A DNA stretch of 64,000 bases from Streptomyces griseoruber (GCF_001514205.1 NZ_KQ948775.1:260820-324819); one strand, 5' to 3'; positions 51,804 through 61,357 are shown, numbered from the stretch's first letter. The notes: generated by a model not told the origin, from the sequence alone. Made by a program: numbers and translations.

Positions 51804-54065
51804 CTACCAGCTCGCGGGGTCCCGCCCGTCCACCGCGAACACACTCCCGTCGGGAGCGCCGGCGTAGACCCGGCCGTCGACCGGCAGCGGCGCCGGCAGC
51901 GAGGCCGCCACCCGGTCGGAGTTCTTGCCGAGCCGCGCCTGCGTCTGCCCGAGCAGCTTTCCGCTGCGGGCGTCCACGCCGAGGAGCCGTCCGTCCGCGC
52001 CGGTGACGTAGACATGCCCGTCGCCGACGGCCGGCCGCGAGCCGCGGAACAGGCCCGTCTCCAGACTCCACAGCCGCTTTCCCGCCGCCGTGTCGACGGC
52101 CTCCAGCGCCCCGGCGGTGGACATCAGGTAGACGACGTCGCCGTGCACGGTGGCCGCCGGGGCCTGCCGCGGCACGGGCAGCGCCACGCGGCGCGTCTCC
52201 CGGCTCTCCGGGTCGTAGCGCACCACGGCCTCGGTGTTCGCGGTCGTCCGGTCGGCGGAGAGGAAGAAGACCTCCCCGTCATGGCTGCCGACCGCCTCCA
52301 GCGAGCCCTTCAGCCGCGCGCTCCACCGCACCTGTCCCGAGTCCGGGTCCACCGCGGTGACCTCGGTCGTCCCCGCGTCGGAGATGTTCGTCGCGTAGGC
52401 CAGCGGGTCGCCGGGGAAGGAGGAGAAGTACGGCACACCCCGGTCGGTGACCGCGTGCCGCCACTTCGTCCCGCCCGAGGCCGCGTCCACGGCGATGACC
52501 GTCCCGTCGGCCCCGCTGAACAGGAGCGTGCCGCCCACCACGCGCAACCCGGTGTGCTCGGGCATGTCCCGCCGCCAGCTCACCTTCCCCGTCTCCGGGG
52601 CGAGCGCCTCCAACCGCCGGTCCGGGTCCGCCAGCGGCTGGACCAGCTCCCCGGCCAGCACCGGCGGGCCGCCGCGCAGGGAGTCGGTGACGGGGTGCTT
52701 CCACAACAGGGTGCCGTCGGCCGGGTCGAGGGCGAACACCACACCGGGCTGCCCGCACAGCAGTTCGTCGGCCCCGTACGAACACTGGGGTGTGCTCTGC
52801 GTCCTCGACACCGATGCGGCGTCCCACGCGTCGAACGCAGCCGTCGTGGTCCGGGGGCTCGACTCGCCCGGCGCCGGCGTGTCGCCCAGCACCTGCACCG
52901 AGGCGAACACGCCACCGGCGAGCGCGCCGAGCGCGCCGGCCACGACCGCGGCCCGCCGCACCCTCCGGCGGGGGCCGGCGGACCACCGGGAGGACTTCCC
53001 GCCCCGGCCGGGGGCGTCGGGGGCGTCGGAGGCATCGGCTGCGGCGAGGCCTGCTGATGCGAACACGCCGGCCGCGTCAGCCCGTTCAGCCCGTTCAGCC
53101 CTTACGTCCCGCCCGCCCCGCCCGTCGGGAGCGTCGCCGGAAGCGGCCCCGGGCGCACCCGAGCCCGAGCCCGAGCCCGAGCCCGTCCCCGCACCCTCCG
53201 CCCGCTGCTCCGGTATGAACGCCTGCGTGTCGTACGACGCCGCCACCGACCGCAGTTCCCGCATCAGCTCGTCCGGTGTCGGCCGGTCCTCGGGCTCCTT
53301 GGCGAGACAGCGCACCACCAGCGGCGCGAGATTCTCCGGTACGCCCGTCAGGTCCGGCTCGTCGTGCACGACCTGGTAGGCGACGACATAGGGGCTGTCG
53401 GAGTCGAACGGCCCGCGCCCGGTCGCCGCGTGCACCATCACCGACCCCAGCGCGAAGATGTCCGCCGCCGGCCCGACCTCGCGCGGCCGCCGGAACTGCT
53501 CCGGTGCCATGAAGGGCGGAGTCCCGATCAACTTGCCGGTCTCGGTCCGCAGTTCGCTGTCTTTCGGCCGGGAGATCCCGAAGTCGATGACCTTCGGACC
53601 GTCCTCCGCGAGCAGGACGTTGCTCGGCTTGAGGTCCCGGTGCACGACCCCCACCCGGTGGATGTCACGCAGCGCCTCCGCGAGCCCGGCCATCAGCCGC
53701 CGCAGCTCGCCCGAGCTCATCGGACCGTTCCGCTTCACCTGCTCGGCGAGTGTCGAGCCGGGGATGAACAGGGTGGCCATCCAGGGCCGTTCGGCGTCCG
53801 GGTCGGCGTCCACCACCGGGGCGGTGAACGCACCGCTCACTCTCCGTGCGGCCGCGACCTCCTGCCGGAAACGCCCCCTGAACTCGGGATCGCGTGCGTA
53901 GTCGGCATGGACGACCTTCACCGCGACCTTCATCCCGGAGGTGCTGCGGGCCAGATGGACCACACCCATGCCACCGGACCCCAGCCGTGACTCCAGGCGG
54001 TAGTGACCGGCGTACTCCGGAAGTTCCGCTTCCGCGCCCTGCCCGGTGTTGCGCTGTGGCGACAT
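51804..54065 (-). CDS. Ser/Thr protein kinase with extracytoplasmic PQQ beta-propeller
   Basis: 753 residues. The N-terminal Hanks kinase (about 20-275) has LGSGGMGVVHLAR, catalytic Lys in VAVKVVHADYA, VVHRDLKPSNVLL, VIDFGISRP and MAPEQFRRP, so it should be active. A linker with Ser/Gly repeats leads to a membrane helix at about 370-390 (AAVVAGALGALAGGVFASVQ). Outside, several PQQ/propeller blades follow (GVVFALDPADGTLLWKHPV, GTVIAVDAASGGTKWRHAV, GHVYVTGADGRLLGVDARSG). The propeller may sense a wall or small-molecule ligand. ATG 54065. Targets are unknown. Confidence 0.94.
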   Translation of the reverse strand: MSPQRNTGQGAEAELPEYAGHYRLESRLGSGGMGVVHLARSTSGMKVAVKVVHADYARDPEFRGRFRQEVAAARRVSGAFTAPVVDADPDAERPWMATLFIPGSTLAEQVKRNGPMSSGELRRLMAGLAEALRDIHRVGVVHRDLKPSNVLLAEDGPKVIDFGISRPKDSELRTETGKLIGTPPFMAPEQFRRPREVGPAADIFALGSVMVHAATGRGPFDSDSPYVVAYQVVHDEPDLTGVPENLAPLVVRCLAKEPEDRPTPDELMRELRSVAASYDTQAFIPEQRAEGAGTGSGSGSGSGAPGAASGDAPDGRGGRDVRAERAERADAAGVFASAGLAAADASDAPDAPGRGGKSSRWSAGPRRRVRRAAVVAGALGALAGGVFASVQVLGDTPAPGESSPRTTTAAFDAWDAASVSRTQSTPQCSYGADELLCGQPGVVFALDPADGTLLWKHPVTDSLRGGPPVLAGELVQPLADPDRRLEALAPETGKVSWRRDMPEHTGLRVVGGTLLFSGADGTVIAVDAASGGTKWRHAVTDRGVPYFSSFPGDPLAYATNISDAGTTEVTAVDPDSGQVRWSARLKGSLEAVGSHDGEVFFLSADRTTANTEAVVRYDPESRETRRVALPVPRQAPAATVHGDVVYLMSTAGALEAVDTAAGKRLWSLETGLFRGSRPAVGDGHVYVTGADGRLLGVDARSGKLLGQTQARLGKNSDRVAASLPAPLPVDGRVYAGAPDGSVFAVDGRDPASW

Positions 54066-54245
54066 GGACCACCCCCGTGCTGTTCTCCGCGCGCGCGACG
54101 CACGGAGCCTAGTCGATGACTTCTACGGGACAGAGGCGGCTTGCTAGCCTCCGCGTACGAATCACGCACATGTGTTTCATGGCGTGTTTTAGGGGAATGA
54201 AGGTGACCCCATGGCAGTCATGGGGTGCAACGGGGGAGGTTTCGC

Positions 54246-54569
54246 ATGTCTGTTGACCGCGTGGAAGAGGCCGAGAGCGTCGGCGTGTCGGAGGCCGGCG
54301 TCACGGCTGCCGCAGCGGCCGTCACCTACTACCCGATCGCCCCGGGCGTCCGGCTGAACGTCCGCAGCGGCCCCGGTACGGGCTACAGCGTCGTGCGGGT
54401 CCTGGCCGAGGGGTCCAAGGTGCCGATCTACTGCCAGACGCCGGGCACGACGGTAGCCGGCCCGTACGGCACCTCGAACATCTGGGACAACATCGCCAGC
54501 GGCGAGTACGTCTCCGACTCCTACGTCCACACCGGCAGCGACGGCTACGTCGCCTCGCGCTGCTCCTGA
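54246..54569 (+). CDS. small SH3-domain protein
   Basis: 107 residues. A bacterial SH3-like (SH3b) domain covers about 35-107: PGVRLNVRSGPGTGYSVVRV, LAEGSKVPIYCQTPGTTVAG, DGYVASRC. Such domains often bind peptidoglycan. No clear signal peptide: residues 1-30 are acidic then Ala-rich (SVGVSEAGVTAAAAA), so its location is uncertain; the two Cys could form a disulfide if exported. ATG 54246 follows GGGGGAGG; an in-frame GTG at 54225 lies in that ribosome site and is rejected. Confidence 0.88.
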   Translation: MSVDRVEEAESVGVSEAGVTAAAAAVTYYPIAPGVRLNVRSGPGTGYSVVRVLAEGSKVPIYCQTPGTTVAGPYGTSNIWDNIASGEYVSDSYVHTGSDGYVASRCS

Positions 54570-54624
54570 TCCCCGAGGCGACCCACCCGGGAGCCCCGCC
54601 GTCGGCCGGAGCCATAATCGTCCC

Positions 54625-55197
54625 GTGAGCGACGACAACGGCACCCCGGACACCCCGGCGGGCTCCCGGGACACCCGGGACGCCCGCGCCACGCAGGACA
54701 CGCCCGCCGACCGGCCGGGCGCCCCGGGCGCCCCCGGCGGCCCCCGCCCCGAGCCCCTGCGCTTCTTCGGCACCACCTGGGTGGAGCACGACCGGGGCTA
54801 CACCGCCCGCCGCGTCGCCGTGGCCGCCGGCGCACTCGCCGCCACGGTCGCCTCCTGTCTCGTCCTGCGCTTCGCCTACGAGGGCCTGGCGATCGCCGAG
54901 ACCGGCAGTTTCGTCACCCTGCTGGTCGTGGTCATGTTCACGATCTGCAGTGCGCTCGCCTTCCGCACCACCTGGGACGGCTTCGCCAAGCGCCCCGACC
55001 CCGACCGCCAGGCCTCCCTGCGGGGCCTGCTGGCCATCGGCTTCGTCGGCTCCCTCGCCGCCTACTTCTTCCGCGCCCTCACCGAGGCCCCCGGCGAGAG
55101 ACGCCACCGCGAGGAGTACGAGACCGCGCTCAAGCAGTATGAGAAGCGCTCCGAGCGCCGCACCGGCAACCCCTCGAAGAAGCGCCGCCGACGCTGA
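54625..55197 (+). CDS. conserved integral membrane protein
   Basis: 190 residues. A disordered Asp/Thr/Pro-rich start (1-45) is followed by RFFGTTWVEHDRGYTARRVA, then three membrane helices at about 62-85, 95-115 and 132-150 (VAAGALAATVASCLVLRFAY, SFVTLLVVVMFTICSALAF, LLAIGFVGSLAAYFFRAL) and a basic tail ending KKRRRR. No known family recognised. GTG 54625. Confidence 0.8.
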   Translation: MSDDNGTPDTPAGSRDTRDARATQDTPADRPGAPGAPGGPRPEPLRFFGTTWVEHDRGYTARRVAVAAGALAATVASCLVLRFAYEGLAIAETGSFVTLLVVVMFTICSALAFRTTWDGFAKRPDPDRQASLRGLLAIGFVGSLAAYFFRALTEAPGERRHREEYETALKQYEKRSERRTGNPSKKRRRR

Positions 55198-55228
55198 ACG
55201 TTCGACCGGCACCCGGCGTCACAGTGCC

Positions 55229-55746
55229 ATGGACCGCAACAGCCGGACCCACGCCGTGCTCGCCACCGCCCTCCTCGTCACGCCCTTCGTGGCGGGCTGC
55301 GCGCCACGACCGCCGCCCCCGTCGCCGCTCAGCCCCGCCCCGTGCCCCTCGTCGGGGTCGTATGCAGACTCGACACCGTCACCATGGACGGGGAGCGCCA
55401 CGACGTCCCCGAGGGCACCGCTCCCTGGATCCGGTTCAACGGGGAGACGGCCGACAACGGCACGGTCACCGGGTACGACGGCTGCAACCACTTCACCGCC
55501 GGCGCGAGGATCGCCGGTGGCACCGTCACCCTCGACGCCGAGTGAAGCTCCACCGCGATCGCGTGTCCGTCCGGCACCGGCGCCTCCGCGGACCCCACCC
55601 GCGCCTTCCCGCCCCGCTCCGGCCCCCTGCGCGCCGAGACCGATGCCCGCCCGCTCACCCTCACCGACGCCGACGACGTCACCTTCCTCCTCAGCGCCAA
55701 GAAAACCGCCGCCCGACCGATCACCCCCCTCACCAAGGACGGATGA
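55229..55746 (+). pseudogene. META-domain lipoprotein, frameshifted and with an internal stop
   Basis: ATG 55229 starts a lipoprotein signal (VLATALLVTPFVAGC, lipobox VAGC). Right after the Cys the frame shifts: the following sequence makes sense in another frame as ATTAAPVAAQPRPVPLVGVV, then LDTVTMDGERHDVPEGTAPW, GYDGCNHFTAGARIAGGTVT, the core of a META (HslJ-like) domain. A TGA at 55543-55545 then interrupts this frame, after which SSTAIACPSG... and LTLTDADDVTFLLSAKKTAA continue to TGA 55746. Two independent lesions make it a pseudogene. Its end overlaps the next, also broken, gene. Confidence 0.8.
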
Positions 55747-56539
55747 CGGCCTCACCCGACTCCCGGACCCAGGCTCGCACCCACCCCCCCTCCAACGCCG
55801 CCGCGGCCCAGTACGCCGCGAACCGCCCCTCCTGCCCGTCCGCCCTCCTCGACACCGTCGAGACGCTGACCGGCCGCCCTCTCGCCGGCGCCCGGGTCGC
55901 GCCCGGGTCGCGGACATCGGCACCGGCACAGCCACCGGCCTGCTGCACGCCCGCGGCGCGCGGGTCGTCGCCGTCGAACCGGGGGAGGGCATGGCGGCGC
56001 AGCTCCGCCGCGGCCTCCCCGACGTCCCGCTCGTCCGCGGCGACGGCAACCACCTCCCCCTCGCCACCGCCTCCCTGGACCTCCTCGCCTACGCCCAGTT
56101 CTGGCACTGGACCGACCCGGCCCTCGCGGTCCCGGAGGCGCTGCGCGTGCTGCGGCCGGTGGGCGCGCCGGCCCTGTGGTGGAACACCGGCGCGGTCGAC
56201 GTGCCGTGGATCGACGCCCAGGCCGACCGCGTGCGGCGCCACTTCGGCATCGACCACGTCGTGCGGAAGAACGGCGACGGCAGCCGCGCCGCCCTCGCCG
56301 ACCCCACCGGCGGCCTCGACTCCGCCCACCGCCCGGTCCGCGGGAGCCGCCACATCCCCCTCGACCTCCACCTGGCCAACATCAGCAGCCACCCGGCGTT
56401 CCTGGTCCACGCCGAGGAGAGCACCGCCGCCTTCCTCGCCGAGGAACACCGCCACCTCCTCGCCGCGTTCCCCGACGGCACGATCGAGGAGACCCACGAC
56501 GTCGAACTCCTCCTCGCCACCACGCCCCACGAGGCCTGA
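55743..56539 (+). pseudogene. class I SAM methyltransferase disrupted by an 11-bp tandem duplication
   Basis: ATG 55743 (overlapping the META stop as ATGA) reads through NAAAAQYAANRPSCPSALLD and ETLTGRPLAGARV, then loses frame; the rest, VADIGTGTATGLLHARGARV, VAVEPGEGMAAQLRRGLPDV, LLAYAQFWHWTDPALAVPEA, is a Methyltransf_11-type enzyme in another frame to 56539. The switch is at an exact repeat of GCGCCCGGGTC (55888-55898 and 55899-55909); removing one copy restores one continuous frame of about 261 codons. Inactive as written, reversible by slippage. Confidence 0.82.
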
Positions 56540-56552
56540 GCCCGCTCAGGAC

Positions 56553-58076
56553 TCAGGACGCCGGGTTCCCGGCCGCCACCTCCCCCTGACGTCCCGTCGC
56601 GCGCCGTTCCCGCGCGGTGGCCCACCCCTCCAGGGCCGCCGCGCACGCGTGGTCCACATGCCGCAGCCCGCCCAGTTCCAGCCGCACCTCCCGGTCGGCC
56701 GGCAGCGCGTCCAACGCGTCCAGCAGCTTCGGCAGCCGCAGGAACGTCGCATGTCCCAGCACCCGGACCACGATCCCGGCCTCCCCCCGGTCCTCGGTCT
56801 CCACCTGCACATGGCTGATCTCCCACGCCGTCTTCGCGACGGCGAGCGCCAGCCCGACCAGCACCCCCTCGAACAGGTTCCCCACGACGATCGCCACCGC
56901 CGTCACCCCGAGCACGAGCAGCTCCCCCCGATGCCCGCCCCACAGCGTGCGCACCTCGCGCACCGGCACGAGCCTGCACCCGGCGTGCACCAGCAGCGCG
57001 GCCAGCGCCGCCACCGGGATCACCCCCAGCACCCCGGGCACCACGGCCGTGAACAGCAGCAGCCACACCCCGTGCAGCACCCGTGACGCCTTGGTCCGCG
57101 CTCCGGCCCGGACGTTGGCCGCACTGCGCACGATGACCGCCGTCATCGGCAGCGCGCCCAGCACCCCGCACACGGCGTTGCCCGCGCCCTGCGCCATCAG
57201 CTCCCGGTCGTAGTCCGTCCTCCTCCCGTGATGCAGCCGGTCCACCGCGGCCGCGCTGAACAGCGACTCCGCCGACGCGATCAGCGCGAACGCCACGACG
57301 GTCCCGATCACCCCCAGGTCCGTCAGCCGCCCGAGATCCGCCACCTGCGGAACCCGTACGACGTCCCAGAGCCCCTGCACCCGGACCCGCCGCACCTCCA
57401 GGTCGAGCACCCAGGTCACCGCCGACACCAGCGCCACCGCCACCAAAGGCGCCGGAACCAGCCGCGCCCCACGCCGCCACCGCCCCCACAGCAGCAGCAC
57501 GACCATGGTGACAGCCCCCACTGACAACGCCACCGGATCCACCCGCCCCGGCAGCGCCACCAGCCCGGCGAGCTTTCCGGGCCCGCCCGGCGGAGCGGCC
57601 GCGTCCCCGAGGGCGTACACCTGCCCGGCGACCAGCACCAGCCCGATCCCGGCGAGCATCCCGTGGACGACGGCCACCGACACGGCCCGGAACCACCGCC
57701 CGAGCCGCAGCGCTCCCAGCCCGAGCTGCACCAGCCCGGAGGCGAGCACGATCGCCCCGAGCGCCTCCGGCCCGTACGCGCGGACGGCCTCGAAGACCAG
57801 CACGGTGAGCCCGGCCGCCGGGCCGCTCACCTGGAGGCTGCTGCCGGGCAGCACCCCGGCGACCAGACCGCCCACGATTCCGGTGACCAGCCCCAGCTCG
57901 GCGGGGACACCCGAGGCCATGGCCACCCCGACGCACAGCGGCAGGGCGACGAGGAAGACGACAAGAGAAGCGCACAGATCGGCCTGACCGACCTCGCGCA
58001 GACGACGGGACAGCACGGACAGCACCTCCGGTAGGGAACGGGAGATGCGTGGGCGCGCCGCACCGGGGGAGGGCAC
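56553..58076 (-). CDS. SulP-family anion transporter with STAS domain
   Basis: 507 residues with 10-12 membrane helices. Sulfate-transporter signatures include LPLCVGVAMASGVPAELGLV, GIVGGLVAGVLPGSSLQVSG, ASAESLFSAAAVDRLHHGRR and MAQGAGNAVCGVLGALPMTA. A short STAS domain at the C-terminus (about 425-490) contains LRLPKLLDALDALPADREVR and HVDHACAAALEGW. Imports sulfate, bicarbonate or a related anion. GTG 58076 gives the usual length, but no ribosome site is clear and longer starts are possible. It lies next to the broken methyltransferase, convergent. Confidence 0.9.
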   Translation of the reverse strand: MPSPGAARPRISRSLPEVLSVLSRRLREVGQADLCASLVVFLVALPLCVGVAMASGVPAELGLVTGIVGGLVAGVLPGSSLQVSGPAAGLTVLVFEAVRAYGPEALGAIVLASGLVQLGLGALRLGRWFRAVSVAVVHGMLAGIGLVLVAGQVYALGDAAAPPGGPGKLAGLVALPGRVDPVALSVGAVTMVVLLLWGRWRRGARLVPAPLVAVALVSAVTWVLDLEVRRVRVQGLWDVVRVPQVADLGRLTDLGVIGTVVAFALIASAESLFSAAAVDRLHHGRRTDYDRELMAQGAGNAVCGVLGALPMTAVIVRSAANVRAGARTKASRVLHGVWLLLFTAVVPGVLGVIPVAALAALLVHAGCRLVPVREVRTLWGGHRGELLVLGVTAVAIVVGNLFEGVLVGLALAVAKTAWEISHVQVETEDRGEAGIVVRVLGHATFLRLPKLLDALDALPADREVRLELGGLRHVDHACAAALEGWATARERRATGRQGEVAAGNPAS

Positions 58077-58231
58077 GGCGTCATGAATTCCATTGTCGGT
58101 TGAGGAGATCGACTGGGACAGGGGTGCGCGCCCGGGACGTGTGCGGGTGGAGGCACAAGAAGCGGACCGTCCCCTTCCAATCCCACCCTCGCGCGCCTGC
58201 GCCGCCGTATGCACCCGCTCGCCCCGGCCGC

Positions 58232-58275
58232 TTGACGACCCGCCGCCCCGCGAGGATTATTCATCACATGATGAA
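58232..58275 (+). promoter_or_regulatory. promoter for leaderless ABC exporter operon with overlapping operator
   Basis: TTGACG (58232-58237), 17-bp spacer, GATTAT (58255-58260). Seven bases later is the ATG at 58268, so the transcript probably begins at the start codon. A perfect 7-2-7 palindrome TTCATCA-CA-TGATGAA (58260-58275) covers the -10 end and start codons, a likely repressor site. Confidence 0.6.
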
Positions 58276-59071
58276 TTCCGTGCCCGAGCCGCCCGGCCCA
58301 CCCGACACCGGCCCCGCCGTCACCGCCCACGACCTCACCGTCGCCCGCGGCCCCCGCACCGTCCTGCGCTCCCTCGACTTCACCGTCCCGCGCGGCCGGA
58401 TCACCGGCCTCCTCGGCCCCTCCGGCTGCGGCAAGTCCACCCTGATGCGCGCCGTCGTCGGCACCCAGGCCAAGGTCACCGGCACCCTCGACGTACTCGG
58501 CCACCCCGCCGGCCACCCCGCACTGCGCACCCGCATCGGCTACGTCACCCAGGCCCCCTCCGTCTACGACGACCTCACCGTCCGCCAGAACCTCGACTAC
58601 TTCGCCGCGATCCTCGACCCCGGCCGCGCCGCCGCCGACCGCCGCCACGACAACGTCACCCGCGCCATCGCCGACGTCGACCTCACCACCCACGCCGACG
58701 CCCTCGCCGGCAACCTCTCCGGCGGCCAGCGAGGCCGCGTCTCCCTCGCCGTCGCCCTCCTCGGCACCCCCGAACTCCTCGTCCTCGACGAACCCACCGT
58801 CGGACTCGACCCCGTCCTCCGCCGCGACCTGTGGACCCTCTTCCACCACATCGCCGACACCCGCGGCGCCACCCTCCTCATCTCCTCCCACGTCATGGAC
58901 GAGGCCGAGCGCTGCCACCGCCTGCTGCTGATGCGCACGGGCGAGATCCTCGCCGACGGCACCCCCGACTCCCTGCGCACCCGCACCGGCGCCGACACCG
59001 TCGAAGCCGCCTTCCTGCACCTGGTCGACCAGGCGGCCGACGCCGCCCGCGCGAAGGAGACCACCCGATGA
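58268..59071 (+). CDS. ABC exporter ATP-binding subunit
   Basis: 267 residues. Walker A LLGPSGCGKSTLMRAVVGT near 55, Q-loop YVTQAPSVYDDLTVRQN, signature NLSGGQRGRVSLAVAL, Walker B LLVLDEPTVGLDP and H-loop LLISSHVMDEAERC; a CcmA/drug-exporter (DrrA-like) subtype. ATG 58268 or 58271; the first is likely the transcript start. Overlaps the permease gene by four bases (ATGA). Confidence 0.95.
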   Translation: MMNSVPEPPGPPDTGPAVTAHDLTVARGPRTVLRSLDFTVPRGRITGLLGPSGCGKSTLMRAVVGTQAKVTGTLDVLGHPAGHPALRTRIGYVTQAPSVYDDLTVRQNLDYFAAILDPGRAAADRRHDNVTRAIADVDLTTHADALAGNLSGGQRGRVSLAVALLGTPELLVLDEPTVGLDPVLRRDLWTLFHHIADTRGATLLISSHVMDEAERCHRLLLMRTGEILADGTPDSLRTRTGADTVEAAFLHLVDQAADAARAKETTR

Positions 59072-59835
59072 CCACCGCACCCGCCCCCACCCGGGGCCTC
59101 AACGCCTCCCGCACCACCGCCACCGCCGCCCGCGTCCTGCGCCAGCTCCGCCACGACCCCCGCACGATCGCGCTGCTCCTCCTCATCCCCTGCCTGATGC
59201 TGGTCCTGCTGCGCTACGTCTTCGACGGCAGCCCGCGCACCTTCGACAGCATCGGCGCCTCCCTCCTCGGCATCTTCCCGCTCATCACGATGTTCCTGGT
59301 CACCTCCATCGCCACCCTGCGGGAACGCACCTCGGGCACCCTCGAACGCCTCCTCGCCATGCCCCTCGGCAAAGGCGACCTGATCGCCGGCTACGCCCTC
59401 GCCTTCGGCACCCTCGCGATCATCCAGTCCGCCCTCGCCACCGGCCTCGCCGTCTGGTTCCTCGACCTGGACGTCATCGGCTCCCCCTGGCTCCTCCTCC
59501 TCGTGGCCCTCCTCGACGCCCTCCTCGGCACCGCCCTCGGCCTCTTCGTCTCCGCCTTCGCCGCCTCCGAATTCCAGGCCGTCCAGTTCATGCCGGCGGT
59601 GATCTTCCCCCAACTCCTCCTCTGCGGCCTCTTCGCCCCCCGCGACACCATGCACCCCGCCCTGGAAGCCCTCTCCGACGCCCTCCCCATGTCCTACGCG
59701 GTCGACGGCATGAACGAGGTCCTCACCCACACCGACCTCACGGCGACCTTCGTACGGGACGTCCTGATCGTCGGCGGCTGCGCCCTCCTCGTCCTGGTCC
59801 TGGGCGCGGCGACGCTACGACGGCGCACCGCATAG
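59068..59835 (+). CDS. ABC-2-type exporter permease subunit
   Basis: 255 residues with six membrane helices of the ABC-2 type: about 33-53 (IALLLLIPCLMLVLLRYVF), SIGASLLGIFPLITMFLVTS, LIAGYALAFGTLAIIQSALA, LLLLVALLDALLGTALGLFV, a FMPAVIFPQLLLCGLFAPRD segment and a last helix near 225-245. Contains RERTSGTLERLLAMPL, the conserved cytoplasmic coupling region. Pairs with the upstream ATPase to export a drug or lipid-like substrate. ATG 59068 has GAAGGAG. Confidence 0.95.
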   Translation: MTTAPAPTRGLNASRTTATAARVLRQLRHDPRTIALLLLIPCLMLVLLRYVFDGSPRTFDSIGASLLGIFPLITMFLVTSIATLRERTSGTLERLLAMPLGKGDLIAGYALAFGTLAIIQSALATGLAVWFLDLDVIGSPWLLLLVALLDALLGTALGLFVSAFAASEFQAVQFMPAVIFPQLLLCGLFAPRDTMHPALEALSDALPMSYAVDGMNEVLTHTDLTATFVRDVLIVGGCALLVLVLGAATLRRRTA

Positions 59836-59939
59836 CCCCCGGCAGGCCGACATCCCGCCACCCGGACACCGACCCGCGCCGCCCCGCACCGGTGCGAGGA
59901 TGGACCCCGGACGACGCACCCCCGGAGGGCACCCGCACC

Positions 59940-60752
59940 ATGACCCAGAAAGTCGCAGTCCTCGGCACCGGCAAAATCGGCGAAGCCCTGCTCAGCGGAA
60001 TGATCCGAGGCGGCTGGCCCCCGGCCGACCTCCTCGTCACCGCCCGCCGCCCCGAACGCGCCGAGGAACTCCGCACCCGCTACGGCGTCACCCCGGTCAC
60101 CAACGCGGAAGCCGCCAAGACCGCCGACACCCTCATCCTCACGGTCAAGCCGCAGGACATGGGCACCCTCCTCGACGAACTCGTCGGGCAGGTCCCCGCC
60201 GACCGCCTGATCATCAGCGGCGCCGCCGGCATCCCGACCTCCTTCTTCGAGGAGCGCCTCGCCCCCGGCACCCCCGTCGTCCGCGTCATGACGAACACCC
60301 CCGCCCTCGTCGACGAGGCCATGTCCGTCATCTCCGGCGGCAGCCACGCCACCGCCGACCACCTCGCCCACGCCGAGGAGATCTTCGGCTCCGTCGGCAA
60401 GACGCTCCGCGTCCCCGAGAACCAACAGGACGCCTGCACCGCCTTGTCCGGCTCGGGCCCGGCCTACTTCTTCTACCTGGTCGAGGCCATGACCGACGCC
60501 GGCATCCTCCTCGGCCTGCCCCGCGACAAGGCCCACGACCTCATCGTGCAGTCCGCGATCGGCGCCGCGACCATGCTCCGCGACAGCGGCGAACACCCCG
60601 TCAAGCTCCGCGAGAACGTCACCTCCCCGGCCGGCACCACCATCAACGCCATCCGCGAACTGGAGAACCACGGCGTACGGGCCGCCCTCATCGCCGCCCT
60701 GGAGGCCGCCCGCGACCGCAGCCGCGAACTGGCCTCCGGCAAGAAGGACTGA
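59940..60752 (+). CDS. proC: pyrroline-5-carboxylate reductase
   Basis: 270-residue NAD(P)H enzyme making proline in the last step. Rossmann motif VAVLGTGKIGEALLSGMIRG at about 5-24, LTVKPQDMG, SGAAGIPTSFFEE, VVRVMTNTPALV, and the C-terminal signature ALSGSGPAYFFYLVEAMTDA, LRENVTSPAGTTINAIRELE. ATG 59940 with GGAGGG ten bases upstream. Monocistronic in appearance. Confidence 0.97.
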   Translation: MTQKVAVLGTGKIGEALLSGMIRGGWPPADLLVTARRPERAEELRTRYGVTPVTNAEAAKTADTLILTVKPQDMGTLLDELVGQVPADRLIISGAAGIPTSFFEERLAPGTPVVRVMTNTPALVDEAMSVISGGSHATADHLAHAEEIFGSVGKTLRVPENQQDACTALSGSGPAYFFYLVEAMTDAGILLGLPRDKAHDLIVQSAIGAATMLRDSGEHPVKLRENVTSPAGTTINAIRELENHGVRAALIAALEAARDRSRELASGKKD

Positions 60753-60772
60753 CCCTCCCGCGACGGGGGCGG

Positions 60773-61357
60773 TCACCCCGCCGCGTCCACCACCTCCCGG
60801 GTGGTCACCACACGCGCGAACCCGCCCCCGTGCAGCGACACCGCCGACGCCTGCGCCAGCTCCTCCGCACTCCGCCGCCAGCCGAACGGCCCCTCCAGGT
60901 CGAACGTGTGCGTCGCGTCGTACGCCACCACCACGTCGTACCCGAGATTCCCGCCCATCCGGGCCGTCGTCTCCACACACATGTTGGTCTGGATCCCGGC
61001 CAGCACGATCTGCGAGATCCCCTGGGCCCCCAGCCAGGCCCCCAGATCCGGCGTCCCGAGGAAGGCCGAGTTCACGGTCTTCGTGACGAACAGCTCGGCA
61101 CCGGCACCCTTCCCCCTCCTCTCCTCCACATACGACTTCAGCTCATTCCCCTCGGACCCGAGCCGCAACGGCGACCCGGGCTTCACCGAGTCATGCCGCA
61201 CGAACACGACCGGCCGCCCCGACGCCTGCCATACGTCGATCAGCGCGGCGATGTTGTCATCGGCCCCCGGGTTGTTCCGCGGCCCCCAGAAGCCGGCCTC
61301 CTCGAAGCCCTTCTGCACGTCCACGACCACCAGTGCTGCGTTCTCCGCGATGTCCAT
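60773..61357 (-). CDS. isochorismatase-family cysteine hydrolase
   Basis: 194-residue cysteine hydrolase. The triad is visible: Asp in LVVVDVQKGFEEAGFW, Lys in FVTKTVNSAFLGTPDL and Cys in VLAGIQTNMCVETTARMGGN. These enzymes cleave amides or isochorismate, so the substrate is open (nicotinamidase-like, or other). ATG 61357 has AGGA eight bases upstream. Divergent from a GlxA-type regulator with 75 bp between starts, which probably controls it. Confidence 0.94.
   Translation of the reverse strand: MDIAENAALVVVDVQKGFEEAGFWGPRNNPGADDNIAALIDVWQASGRPVVFVRHDSVKPGSPLRLGSEGNELKSYVEERRGKGAGAELFVTKTVNSAFLGTPDLGAWLGAQGISQIVLAGIQTNMCVETTARMGGNLGYDVVVAYDATHTFDLEGPFGWRRSAEELAQASAVSLHGGGFARVVTTREVVDAAG

Noticed and set aside
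54225..54245. GTG 54225 as start of the SH3 protein
   Set aside because: It lies upstream of and includes the ribosome-binding GGGGGAGG used by ATG 54246.
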